From Pseudobdellovibrionaceae bacterium (GTDB taxonomy: Bacteria > Bdellovibrionota > Bdellovibrionia > Bdellovibrionales > JAMPXM01): a stretch of 44,751 nucleotides of DNA. The position numbers and the translations under genes are program-made. The notes below the pieces were generated by a model. That model was given only the letters and a program-made list of their open reading frames with translations, was not told the origin of the DNA and ran no database searches. Position 1 is the stretch's first letter, and the number at the start of each line of letters is the position of its first letter. The DNA is taken from NCBI GenBank assembly GCA_021463345.1, contig JAJTYM010000002.1, positions 163,646 through 208,396 on the forward strand, read 5' to 3'. This document shows, in pieces, positions 17,844 to 28,286 of the stretch.

Positions 17844-19015
17844 TGCGTGCCGAGATCCTCCGCCAAGAACGTGAGCTTCTCGAAAACCATATTGGTCAAG
17901 AGTTTCCCGCGGGTCGATAAGCGCCAATGGGAATCGGCTTTCTCTACAAGGCCTTGTCGTTCAATCGCGGCCAGGCGCTCGAGCACGAGCGTCGCGCTGG
18001 CTTCGCCGAACTTTAGACGCAAGGCGTTTTCCGGCATCCCTTGGATCATGCGGAGGCGGACATGGCAGAAGTCCGTGAGGGCCTCGTGCTCCCTGAGCCG
18101 TTCGTGCTGATGGGCGGGTAAAGTCCCTTCGAACGAGAAATCCGAGGTCCGCGCGGTGACCTGCTTTTCGTATGCCGGGAGCGCGGTCGGGTTCCAAAAC
18201 CGCAGTCCCCATTCACCCCGCTTGAGGAACGAATGCGCGCTCACACCGAGGCCCCAGTATTCCCCTTCGGTCCAATAGAGGTGATTGTGTCGCGACTCGA
18301 ATCCGGGCTTGGCGTAGCTCGAAATCTCGTACCTGCGGTATCCGGCGGCCTTGAGCTCGCTTTCTATCAGTTCGAACATGGCGGCCTGGCCGTCGTCGTC
18401 GGCGCGACCTTTGGCCATGGGATGATGGTCGGGTACGGTCAGGCAGTACGCGCTGAGATGCGTGGGATCGAAGGCGATGGCGCGCGCCACGTCGACCCGC
18501 ACGTCCTCGACTGTCTGCGAGGGCAGGGCGAATAGCAAATCGAGCGTGAAAGCGGCTTGCGCGTCCCGCAGCAGGGCGAGGGTCGCGACCGTATCGTCGA
18601 CGGAGTGCTTGCGCCCGGCGAGTTTCAGCAGGCGTGGATCGAACGTCTGGGCGCCGACGCTGAAACGATTGGCCCCGGCCGCGAGGAACGCGTTTAATTT
18701 GCCCCGGTCGATGGTGCCGGGATTGACCTCGATCGTGAATTCCGCGGCTGGATCGAGCCGGAAACCTTGGTTTGCAAGTTCCTCGAGAAGGGCTAAAATC
18801 AAATCCGGCTCGAGCAAACTCGGCGTTCCGCCTCCGAAATACAGGGTTTCAACCGTGCGGGCGCCGATGTCGCGCGCCCGTGTTCGGATTTCCCGGACCA
18901 GCAAGCCGACGTAGTCTTTAGGCGGCAGGATCTTGCCGAGCTCGTACTTCGTGAAATCGCAGTACGGGCAGATTTGCAGGCAATGCGGAATATGGATATA
19001 GACGCCAAACGCCAT
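17840..19015 (-). CDS. hemW: HemW-like radical SAM heme chaperone
   Basis: A 391-residue radical SAM enzyme. The cluster ligands are C12-x3-C16-x2-C19 (CLQICPYCDF), close to the N-terminus, followed by the SAM-binding glycine motif YFGGGTPS. HNHLYW with EYWGLGVSAHS in the C-terminal half is typical of HemW, which hands heme to membrane proteins and lacks coproporphyrinogen oxidase activity in the members studied. HemN proper carries an extra cysteine (CxxxCxxCxC), here replaced by D-F, which favours HemW. The start at 19015 has only a weak ribosome binding site. The gene is divergent from the M16 peptidase with 12 nt between start codons. Confidence 0.92.
   Translation of the reverse strand: MAFGVYIHIPHCLQICPYCDFTKYELGKILPPKDYVGLLVREIRTRARDIGARTVETLYFGGGTPSLLEPDLILALLEELANQGFRLDPAAEFTIEVNPGTIDRGKLNAFLAAGANRFSVGAQTFDPRLLKLAGRKHSVDDTVATLALLRDAQAAFTLDLLFALPSQTVEDVRVDVARAIAFDPTHLSAYCLTVPDHHPMAKGRADDDGQAAMFELIESELKAAGYRRYEISSYAKPGFESRHNHLYWTEGEYWGLGVSAHSFLKRGEWGLRFWNPTALPAYEKQVTARTSDFSFEGTLPAHQHERLREHEALTDFCHVRLRMIQGMPENALRLKFGEASATLVLERLAAIERQGLVEKADSHWRLSTRGKLLTNMVFEKLTFLAEDLGTH
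18974..19002 (+). promoter_or_regulatory. Possible promoter of the M16 peptidase inside hemW
   Basis: TTGCAG (18974-18979), 17 bp, TATAGA (18997-19002) on the plus strand, within the first codons of hemW. Transcription would begin near 19009, about 19 nt before the peptidase ATG. The -35 is poor. Confidence 0.45.
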
Positions 19016-19027
19016 AGGGGGACCCGG

Positions 19028-21640
19028 ATGTCGACGAAAAAGCTGAAGCTCGCGAACGGCCTATCCGTCCTGCTGATCGAGGATCATAAGGCACCGGTCG
19101 TTTCCGTGCAAATGTGGGTCAATACGGGCAGCGCCGACGAGACCAGGGGCGAGGAGGGGATCAGCCACTTCATCGAGCACCTGGTCTTCAAGGGCACGGA
19201 GAAGTACGGCGTCGGTGAGATCGCCTCCAGCGTGGAGGCCGCTGGCGGAGAGCTCAACGCGTACACGTCGTTCGATCAGACCGTTTTTTACGTCACGATC
19301 TCCAAACAGTTCGCCGACGTGGGCCTGGACGTCATCGGGGAAATGATGGGTTTCCCGAGATTCGACGCCGGGGAGATCGACAACGAACGGGAGGTCGTGC
19401 TCGAGGAGATCAAGCGGTCGAACGATAGCCCCGGACGTGAAGTGAGCCGCCTGTTGTTTTCGACGGTCTACAAAAAGCATCCTTACGGGATCCCTGTGAT
19501 CGGTTACGACAGGATCATCAGGAAAGTGTCGCGCAAGACGCTGCTGAACTACTATACGAGCCGTTACGTGCCGGACAACATGCTGCTCGTCGTCGCCGGC
19601 GATTTCAGCGCGAAAGCGATGGCCGCGCAAGTCAAGAGCGTGTTTGGCCGCCTTAAAAAATTCAAGGTCCGCAAAGTGAAGCGCCCGCGTGAAGCCAAGC
19701 AGACGCGGCCGCGCTTGGCGGTGAAGAAGGGAAAAGTCGAGGAGACGAATTTCCACATCGCCTGGCGCGTACCCGGCGCGAGCCACAAGGACGTCGCCGC
19801 GCTCGACGTGTTGGCGTTGATTCTCGGACAGGGCGACAGCTCGCGGCTCTCGCGCAAGCTCCGCATGGAGAAGCCGCTGATGAACTCGATCGGCGCGAGC
19901 ACCTTCACGCCGAAGGATTTCGGCATCTTCACGGTTTCGGGCTCTCTCAACGCGGAGAACTTGGAAGAGGCGTTCGGAGCCATGTCCGGGGTTCTTGGGA
20001 CGATCCTCTCCGAACCGCCAACGGCCGAAGAGCTGCGGAAGGCCGTGACGAATTTCGAAGGCGAGGAGTTTTACGCCATGGAAACCGTGGACGGGCTCGC
20101 GCGCAAGGCGGGGAGTCTGCAGACGTTGATGGGCGATCACCAGTATTTCAAGAAGTTCCTCAAGCAAGTGCAGAGCCTGAAACCCGAGGACATCCTGCGC
20201 GTCGCGCGCGCGTACCTGAACCCGGAGTCGCTCTCGCTGGTGATGACGACGCCACGGAACGAGAAGGCCGTCGCCGGCTCCCTGCGCCGCTGGGTCAAGG
20301 GGTTCGGAGAACTCCATGCCGGAGCCAAGCGGACGCGCTCGAAATCGGTCCGCCGGATAGCTTTGCCGAAAACGAAATGGTCTGTCGGCTCGGCGCCCAA
20401 AGGCGATGCGGAGCTGGAACGCGTGAGGTTGGCCGGCGGCGCGACCGTGTTGTTCCGCCCGAGTTTCGCGACCCCGATCGTGAATGCCAAAGCCGCGTTC
20501 CTGGGGGGCTTGCGCATCGAAGAGCCTGGCAAGATAGGCCTCACGGAGCTGCTCTCGCGTGTTTGGACGAGCGGCACGAGAGACCTGAGCGAAGCCCAGC
20601 TTCAAGAGCGGATCGAGAACATGGCCGGTGGCCTTGGCGCCTTCGGCGGCCGCAATTCGGCCGGGCTCTCGCTGCAGACGCTCGCGCCTTTCGAGGTCGA
20701 TGCGCTTCGGCTCTTCGGCGCCGTCCTGACCGAGCCCGTGATCGACGCCGCCGTGGTCGAGCGCGAGAAAAAAATGATGCTTGAGGCCCTGCGTTCGCGC
20801 GAAGACAGCCCCGGGCAAGTCGTTTCGCAGATGTACATAGAACAGATTTTCAAGGGCCATCCGTACGAGCGCGACATGTACGGCGATCGCGCTGCGATCG
20901 AGTCGTTCACGGTCGATGACGTCAAGGCGCATTGGCGCCGCATGAGCCGCGCGGGTAATCTCACCCTGGTCGTCACCGGCGCGGTCCGCCGCGATCGCTG
21001 GTTGAAAGCGATCGAGACCGCTTCAGGGATGCTGCCCGCGGGCGGCCCGTTGAAGACCTCGTTCGCGCATCAGGGGCCGCCGCGGGACGTTTGGGCGTTC
21101 CGCGAAATGGACCGCGAGCAGTCGCATATCATCGTCGGCTGGAAGGGACTCACCCTCTCCGACGAACGTCGGTACGCGCTGCAGATCCTGCAGTCGATTC
21201 TCGCCGGGCAGGGTGGCCGTCTGTTCGTCGAGTTGCGCGACAAGGCCTCGCTCGCGTACACGGTCTCCCCCATGCGGATGGAAGGAATCGACACCGGTTA
21301 TTTCGGCGCTTACATCGGGTGCTCGCCGGAAAAGGGCGGCAAGGCGATCGCGATGATGAGGGAAGAATTCCGCAAATTGATGGAGGCGCCGGTCGCGGCG
21401 ACGGAGCTCGACCGGGCGAAGCGCTACCTCATCGGCCGTCACGACATCGACTTGCAGCGCTCTTCGGCGATCGGGTCGGGCTTGCTGTTCAACGAGATCT
21501 ACGGAATCGACGCGGAAGAGACGTTCCGTTTCGCGGAAAAACTCTCGACCGTCACGCCAGGCCACGTGTTGGAGCTCGCCAAAGAACTGTTCTCCAAACC
21601 CACGGTCGTCTGCGCCGTGGGCCGCAAACGGCCTTGGTGA
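19028..21640 (+). CDS. M16-family zinc metallopeptidase, two-domain
   Basis: An 870-residue protein made of two tandem M16 units (insulinase/pitrilysin fold). The N-terminal unit has the inverted zinc motif H47-F-I-E50-H51 and the downstream glutamate in VVLEE (E126/E127), so it should be catalytically active. The second unit, from about residue 460, lacks HxxEH and is presumably structural; its C-terminal half has the usual DKASLAYTV substrate-pocket segment. No signal peptide is visible, which suggests cytoplasmic peptide degradation or an unusual export route. The ATG at 19028 has GGGGGA upstream; an in-frame start at 18974 would overlap the hemW coding region. Substrates are unknown. Confidence 0.9.
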   Translation: MSTKKLKLANGLSVLLIEDHKAPVVSVQMWVNTGSADETRGEEGISHFIEHLVFKGTEKYGVGEIASSVEAAGGELNAYTSFDQTVFYVTISKQFADVGLDVIGEMMGFPRFDAGEIDNEREVVLEEIKRSNDSPGREVSRLLFSTVYKKHPYGIPVIGYDRIIRKVSRKTLLNYYTSRYVPDNMLLVVAGDFSAKAMAAQVKSVFGRLKKFKVRKVKRPREAKQTRPRLAVKKGKVEETNFHIAWRVPGASHKDVAALDVLALILGQGDSSRLSRKLRMEKPLMNSIGASTFTPKDFGIFTVSGSLNAENLEEAFGAMSGVLGTILSEPPTAEELRKAVTNFEGEEFYAMETVDGLARKAGSLQTLMGDHQYFKKFLKQVQSLKPEDILRVARAYLNPESLSLVMTTPRNEKAVAGSLRRWVKGFGELHAGAKRTRSKSVRRIALPKTKWSVGSAPKGDAELERVRLAGGATVLFRPSFATPIVNAKAAFLGGLRIEEPGKIGLTELLSRVWTSGTRDLSEAQLQERIENMAGGLGAFGGRNSAGLSLQTLAPFEVDALRLFGAVLTEPVIDAAVVEREKKMMLEALRSREDSPGQVVSQMYIEQIFKGHPYERDMYGDRAAIESFTVDDVKAHWRRMSRAGNLTLVVTGAVRRDRWLKAIETASGMLPAGGPLKTSFAHQGPPRDVWAFREMDREQSHIIVGWKGLTLSDERRYALQILQSILAGQGGRLFVELRDKASLAYTVSPMRMEGIDTGYFGAYIGCSPEKGGKAIAMMREEFRKLMEAPVAATELDRAKRYLIGRHDIDLQRSSAIGSGLLFNEIYGIDAEETFRFAEKLSTVTPGHVLELAKELFSKPTVVCAVGRKRPW

Positions 21641-21677
21641 CGGGGGCTTGACGGTGATGGCCGGGCGCTCCGTTATG

Positions 21678-21696
21678 AGACGTTCGCGCGTCTTTT
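21678..21696 (+). terminator. Weak intrinsic terminator after the M16 gene
   Basis: AGACG (21678-21682) pairs with CGTCT (21689-21693) around a 6-nt loop and is followed by TTT. The stem is short, so this is tentative. Confidence 0.35.
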
Positions 21697-21847
21697 CGCC
21701 GCCAGATGCGAACGGCGCGGCCTTCGGTTCCAATTTCGGCTAACGGTCCAGTTCACAATAAGTTATGCCGGCCCTCGACTGGACTTGGTTTAATATCAAA
21801 ATAGAAGGCATCCAGGTCGCGTCCTGGCGACTGGGGGGGTATTTCAG

Positions 21848-22477
21848 ATGGGCCGCAACGCCCGATGCGCTGCATCCACGGTCTCGTCCGCGAGTCCGCG
21901 TGACTTCTTCTCCGAAGCCGTCAACGAAGCGCTTCAACACCAAAAAGTGCGGACGCTCCCTCAGGTCCGCAATTACCTCGTGGATCTCCTCGAGTTCCAT
22001 CTGACGACCGAAAATCTTTTTGATCTCGTCGACGGGAACGGGCGCCGCTCGCGCGAGACATTGGCTGAAATGTACTTGAAGGCGAGTCAAGCCGAGCCGC
22101 GCACGCGCGTCGAGTTGCTCAAAAAGGTCGGGGACAAGGCGCTTTACATCAGCGGATTCTTCGGCGACTCGCTCCAACGCAAGGTCGTCGACGTCGATTA
22201 TTACGCCGACATGGGCGGCACGGCCTATGGAACTTTGTCCGAGTGCGTCCGCGAAAACAGCGCGGCCGAGATGTTCCGCGAATTCGCGAGGCGCTTCAAC
22301 GAGTTCATGGACGTGCTCACGCGGATCAGTTCCCATGCGTTCGTCCGGAACGAGGAGAACATCTTGCGCCTGTATGAAACGTACGCCAAGACCGGGTCGA
22401 GCGTCGCCCGGGAGCGGCTCCTGGAAAAGGGGTTGATAGCCGTGCCGATGGATGACGCCGCGAAAAAGAAGCAGTGA
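21848..22477 (+). CDS. Unrecognised protein upstream of tatBC
   Basis: A 209-residue, soluble, mostly alpha-helical protein with no signal peptide, membrane helix or cysteine-rich site that I can name. Charged amphipathic stretches run through the middle (VRNYLVDLLEFHL, about residues 41-53; ARRFNEFMDVL, about 147-157). A G-run (21832-21838) 9 nt before the ATG serves as ribosome binding site. It lies 67 nt before tatB in the same direction and may be in one transcript with tatBC, but a weak promoter candidate also sits in that gap. Codon usage looks like the neighbours. Function unknown. Confidence 0.7.
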   Translation: MGRNARCAASTVSSASPRDFFSEAVNEALQHQKVRTLPQVRNYLVDLLEFHLTTENLFDLVDGNGRRSRETLAEMYLKASQAEPRTRVELLKKVGDKALYISGFFGDSLQRKVVDVDYYADMGGTAYGTLSECVRENSAAEMFREFARRFNEFMDVLTRISSHAFVRNEENILRLYETYAKTGSSVARERLLEKGLIAVPMDDAAKKKQ

Positions 22478-22506
22478 GGTCGAGCTCTCGCCCCGTGTTC
22501 CATCGG

Positions 22507-22535
22507 TAGACAGCGCCGGCAGGTCGGCGTATCCT
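22507..22535 (+). promoter_or_regulatory. Possible tatB promoter with near-leaderless start
   Basis: TAGACA (22507-22512), 17 bp, TATCCT (22530-22535), then 9 nt to the tatB ATG. Transcription would start only 2-4 nt before the ATG, and no Shine-Dalgarno is visible. The boxes are only moderate matches. Confidence 0.35.
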
Positions 22536-22544
22536 TGTAACCGA

Positions 22545-22964
22545 ATGTTCGACATCGGCTTTTCCGAGATGGTTGTGCTTGGGATCATCGCGCTCGTCGT
22601 GATTGGCCCCAAACAGCTGCCCGAGGTGGCTCGCATGGCCGCCCGCTTCGTCAATGACGTCAAACGCATCACCGGGGAGTTCACGGGCCAGTTCATGGCG
22701 GTGAAAGAGCAGGCGAACAAGTTCGTCACCGAAGCGCAGGACCAGGTCACCAAGGAAATCAACGAAGTCGCTGGCACGATGAAAAAATACGTAGAGGAAC
22801 CGGTGATTCCGCCGCCGCTCGACGGCCCTCTGCCCGAACCGGATCCGCCGGCCAACCTCCCCGATCATGCGCCATACGACCCGAGAGCCGATGGCGAGCA
22901 AGAGCAGATGACGCTCGATCTCGACGCGACCGACAAAAAAAATCGAGAGTCCGGTGGAAACTGA
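22545..22964 (+). CDS. tatB: Sec-independent translocase subunit TatB
   Basis: A 139-residue protein beginning MFDIGFSEMVVLGIIALVVI, the hallmark TatB start with glutamate at position 8, followed by the hinge GPKQLPEVAR and a long amphipathic helix to about residue 85. A proline-rich, acidic tail follows. TatB binds twin-arginine signal peptides together with TatC. The start at 22545 is fixed by the family N-terminus; the in-frame extension to 22452 is not supported. It overlaps tatC by 11 nt. No tatA is in the window. Confidence 0.92.
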   Translation: MFDIGFSEMVVLGIIALVVIGPKQLPEVARMAARFVNDVKRITGEFTGQFMAVKEQANKFVTEAQDQVTKEINEVAGTMKKYVEEPVIPPPLDGPLPEPDPPANLPDHAPYDPRADGEQEQMTLDLDATDKKNRESGGN

Positions 22965-23712
22965 AAGCCAGGGATCGACTTCCGGCCAAACGTTGACGGA
23001 TCATTTGGCGGAACTGCGCGATCGCATCGTGAAGTCGCTTTACGCCATCATCGTGTTCTCGGTCGGAGCCTGGTTTTTCAGGGGCGAGATTTTCGACTTT
23101 CTCATCGCTCCCGTTTCCTCACAGATGAAGACCGGCAATTTGCAATTCATCAACCTTGTCGATCCGTTCATGGTGAATTTGAAAATCGCGGTCGTGACCG
23201 GAATCGCGTTCGCGACGCCGGTCTGGCTATACCAGTCCTGGCTTTTCATCGCGCCCGGTTTGTACGCGAAGGAACGGCGGTACACCGTGGCTTTCATTTC
23301 GTCGGGCACGCTTCTTTTCGTCATCGGAGTCGCTTTCGCGTATTATTTGGTCTTGCCCGCAGCGGTACATTTTTTCATTTCCCAGGCGCCTGACCCGGCG
23401 CTATCCAAAGTCGAAGTCGCGCCTGATATCACGTTTTATCTGAGCTTGATCACGACGATGGCGCTCGTTTTCGGTTTGGCCTTCGAGTTGCCTCTGGCGA
23501 TCACGCTGCTTGGCGTGATCGGCATCGTCGACGCGAAATTTTTGAAAGAAAAGCGCCGTTTCGCGATTCTGGGACTGGCGATCGTCGCGGCGGTCGTCAC
23601 TCCGCCCGATGCGTTGAGCATGCTCATGCTTTTGATTCCGCTTTGCGTTTTGTATGAGATATCGATTTTGCTCGTCGGCCTGCTGGGGCGTAAATCTGGA
23701 TCACCTGAGTGA
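22954..23712 (+). CDS. tatC: Sec-independent translocase subunit TatC
   Basis: A 252-residue, six-helix membrane protein that recognises twin-arginine signals. The cytoplasmic N-terminus has HLAELRDRI (E20), and the first cytoplasmic loop has F98 and E107 in the LFIAPGLYAKERR segment, matching residues needed for signal recognition in E. coli. It starts with GTG at 22954 inside the end of tatB, an arrangement that suggests translational coupling. The C-terminal helix pair containing TPPDALSM is intact. Confidence 0.95.
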   Translation: METESQGSTSGQTLTDHLAELRDRIVKSLYAIIVFSVGAWFFRGEIFDFLIAPVSSQMKTGNLQFINLVDPFMVNLKIAVVTGIAFATPVWLYQSWLFIAPGLYAKERRYTVAFISSGTLLFVIGVAFAYYLVLPAAVHFFISQAPDPALSKVEVAPDITFYLSLITTMALVFGLAFELPLAITLLGVIGIVDAKFLKEKRRFAILGLAIVAAVVTPPDALSMLMLLIPLCVLYEISILLVGLLGRKSGSPE

Positions 23713-23786
23713 TTGCCCGAGGCATTCGCTTTTGTCTTATCGCATTGTGCCAACAGTTTTTGTGCTGGGAACGCATTTGTTTTGTT

Positions 23787-23815
23787 TTGGCTTCTCCAAA
23801 CCTTTGACCTAGACT
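23787..23815 (+). promoter_or_regulatory. Possible histone-gene promoter
   Basis: TTGGCT (23787-23792), 17 bp, TAGACT (23810-23815). Each box matches consensus at four of six positions. If used, the histone mRNA would have a leader of about 178 nt. Another TTGACC at 23804-23809 lacks a convincing -10. Confidence 0.3.
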
Positions 23816-23878
23816 AGAGCTTTGTTAGTCGATTTTTTGTTCTGTGGATTTGGCTCCAACCCAAGGCAAGGGGATGAA

Positions 23879-23999
23879 GCGCTGGCTAGCGCGAGATCGG
23901 CCGGCTAAGGGAGGCCGAAGATCCAGCGGAGCGGAAAAGATCGGCTGAAAAGCACTCATTCCTGTCGTTTAACGATTGGCTAAGGGAACTGGAGGAATA
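23879..23999 (+). promoter_or_regulatory. Structured leader of the histone gene
   Basis: Two adjacent hairpins: GCGCT/AGCGC (23879-23883 with 23888-23892) and TCGGCC/GGCCGA (23897-23902 with 23913-23918). The 10-nt loop of the second, GGCTAAGGGA (23903-23912), recurs exactly at 23978-23987, just before the GGAGG Shine-Dalgarno (23991-23995). A GGA-containing loop plus a GGA at the Shine-Dalgarno is the usual layout of CsrA/RsmA targets. Regulation is inference. Confidence 0.45.
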
Positions 24000-24194
24000 A
24001 TGACGGATGTTCTCGTCGTGACCAGCAAAGTCAAAAAGCTCATCAAAGAAAAGGGTGGTTTCAACACTTCGGCTGAGACGGTCGAGGTCCTCAGCAAGGC
24101 GGTTGAGCAGCTCTGCCAAAAAGGGATCGATAGCGCGAAGGCCGATGGCCGCAAAACGGTGATGGCTCGCGATATCGTGATCGATCACCTCTGA
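24000..24194 (+). CDS. Bacterial histone-fold protein (Bdellovibrio type)
   Basis: A 64-residue protein with a single histone fold: short helix 1 around residues 9-18 (SKVKKLIKEK), long helix 2 at about 23-49, and the loop/helix 3 motif R51-K-T53-V-M-A-R-D58, which matches the RKTxxxxD signature of archaeal histones such as HMfB. It has no tails. The start at 24000 has GGAGG 5 nt upstream. Closely similar proteins are described in Bdellovibrio bacteriovorus (Bd0055, also called HBb), where the histone is abundant, nucleoid-associated and binds DNA in a way unlike archaeal nucleosomes. It stands as its own transcription unit between tatC and convergent ligA with a strong terminator. Confidence 0.93.
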   Translation: MTDVLVVTSKVKKLIKEKGGFNTSAETVEVLSKAVEQLCQKGIDSAKADGRKTVMARDIVIDHL

Positions 24195-24279
24195 CCGCCT
24201 TCGGGTTCGGGGCGGTATTGACGCAGCTATGAGCCTGCGTTGCGAATTATGATTGCGAGCGCAGTTGTAAGCACAAAGG

Positions 24280-24312
24280 ACGCGCTTCGGGAACGAAGCG
24301 CGTTTTGCTTTT
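24280..24312 (+). terminator. Intrinsic terminator of the histone gene
   Basis: ACGCGCTTC (24280-24288) and GAAGCGCGT (24295-24303) form a perfect 9-bp stem with a 6-nt loop, followed by TTTTGCTTTT. It ends just before the stop of convergent ligA. Confidence 0.85.
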
Positions 24313-24319
24313 GACGCCA

Positions 24320-26820
<2,501 letters not shown>

Positions 26821-26822
26821 AC

Positions 26823-28286
26823 ATGGACTTGAGCCAGTCGACCCTGGTCGAATTACGTGATGCCGTCCGGGGGAAACAAGTCAAAGCGGTCGAGATCGCC
26901 GACCACTTCCTTCAGCGCATCGCCCGGATCGACCGGGAATTCAATTCGTTCCTGGCGATCAACCCGACGGTCATGGATGAGGCCGCGAAGGTCGATGCCG
27001 CGGTCGCCTCGGGCCTCGACCCCGGCCCGTTGGCCGGCGTCCCGATCGCGGTCAAGGATCTGTTGTGCACCAAAGGGCTCGCCACGACGGCGGCGTCGAA
27101 TATGCTCAAGGGCTTCGTTCCTCCTTATTCGGCGACGGTCGTCGAACGGTTGCGGGCCGCGGGCGCCGTGCTTCTCGGAAAAACCAACCTCGATGAGTTC
27201 GCGATGGGTTCATCCAACGAGACGTCCGCTTTCGGCCCTTGCCGGAACCCATGGAATCGCGACCACGTGCCGGGCGGCTCGAGCGGCGGTTCGGCCGCGT
27301 GCCTCGCGGCGCGCCTGGCGCCGGCGTCGATCGGCACCGACACCGGTGGATCGATCCGCCAACCCGCGAGCTTTTGCGGCGTCGTCGGGATCAAGCCGAC
27401 ATACGGACGGGTGAGCCGTTACGGGGTCATCGCGTTCGCGTCGAGCCTTGATCAGGCGGGGCCGATGACTCAGAACGCGCGCGACGGAGCCGTTTTGCTC
27501 GAAGCGATTTCCGGTCGCGACGACCTGGACGCCACGACCTCCGATGAGCCAGTGCCGCCGTGGTTCCGAAAGATCGACTCCGATATGAGCGGGGTGCGGA
27601 TCGGGATCCTCAAGGAAGCGGGGATCGGCGATGTGGATGAAAGCACAGCGGTCGTTTTCTCGCGCGCGGCCGAGGCGTTCCGAAAGCTCGGGGCCAGGAT
27701 AGTCAATGTTTCCGTCCCAACGTTGCGGTACGCGGTTGCGACCTACTACCTGATCGCCGCGAGCGAAGCGTCCAGCAACCTGGCCCGCTATGACGGCGTC
27801 CGGTACGGTCATCGCGCCGCGCGGCCGACTGCGGATCTCGATGACTTTTACGCCGCCAATCGTTCCGAAGGGTTTGGGCTCGAGGTCAAACGCCGCATCA
27901 TGCTCGGCACGTACGCTCTCTCGAGCGGGTATCACGACGCCTATTACATCAAAGCGAGCCAGGTCCGCCGGCGTATGCGCGACGAATACGCGTCCGCCTT
28001 CGCGGCGTGTGACGTCATTTTGAGCCCGGTCACGGCGTCGCCGGCGTTCAAAATCGGCGCGAGGATCTCCGATCCGCTCGAGATGTACCGAAACGATATG
28101 TTCACGACTTCCTCCAACTTGGCCGGTTTGCCCGGAATTTCGGTGCCGGGCGGGTTCGCCGAAAACGGGTTGCCGATCGGTGTGCAGCTGACGGCGAAAC
28201 ATTTTGACGAGCAAAGCCTGTTCAACGCGGCCGCGGCGCTCGAGTCGGCGCTCGCGTTGCCGAAAAAGGCGCCTCATGGCGTATGA
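26823..28286 (+). CDS. gatA: Glu-tRNA(Gln)/Asp-tRNA(Asn) amidotransferase subunit A
   Basis: A 487-residue amidase that frees ammonia from glutamine. The Ser-cisSer-Lys triad is complete: K78 (IAVKDLLC), S153 (PGGSSGGS) and S177 (TGGSIRQP). The ATG at 26823 is chosen; a GTG at 26817 overlapping the gatC stop would add two residues. Presence of gatCAB suggests that Gln-tRNA and/or Asn-tRNA is made by the indirect pathway here. The 3' end overlaps gatB by 11 nt. Confidence 0.96.
   Translation: MDLSQSTLVELRDAVRGKQVKAVEIADHFLQRIARIDREFNSFLAINPTVMDEAAKVDAAVASGLDPGPLAGVPIAVKDLLCTKGLATTAASNMLKGFVPPYSATVVERLRAAGAVLLGKTNLDEFAMGSSNETSAFGPCRNPWNRDHVPGGSSGGSAACLAARLAPASIGTDTGGSIRQPASFCGVVGIKPTYGRVSRYGVIAFASSLDQAGPMTQNARDGAVLLEAISGRDDLDATTSDEPVPPWFRKIDSDMSGVRIGILKEAGIGDVDESTAVVFSRAAEAFRKLGARIVNVSVPTLRYAVATYYLIAASEASSNLARYDGVRYGHRAARPTADLDDFYAANRSEGFGLEVKRRIMLGTYALSSGYHDAYYIKASQVRRRMRDEYASAFAACDVILSPVTASPAFKIGARISDPLEMYRNDMFTTSSNLAGLPGISVPGGFAENGLPIGVQLTAKHFDEQSLFNAAAALESALALPKKAPHGV

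Noticed and set aside
17750-17860. CIRCE or other heat-shock operator before grpE
   Set aside because: Searched by eye for TTAGCACTC-N9-GAGTGCTAA and for sigma32-like boxes; only a sigma70-type promoter was seen.
19061-20932. A 623-codon open frame on the minus strand opposite the M16 peptidase
   Set aside because: Same pattern of biased composition, and the plus-strand frame has the HxxEH zinc site.
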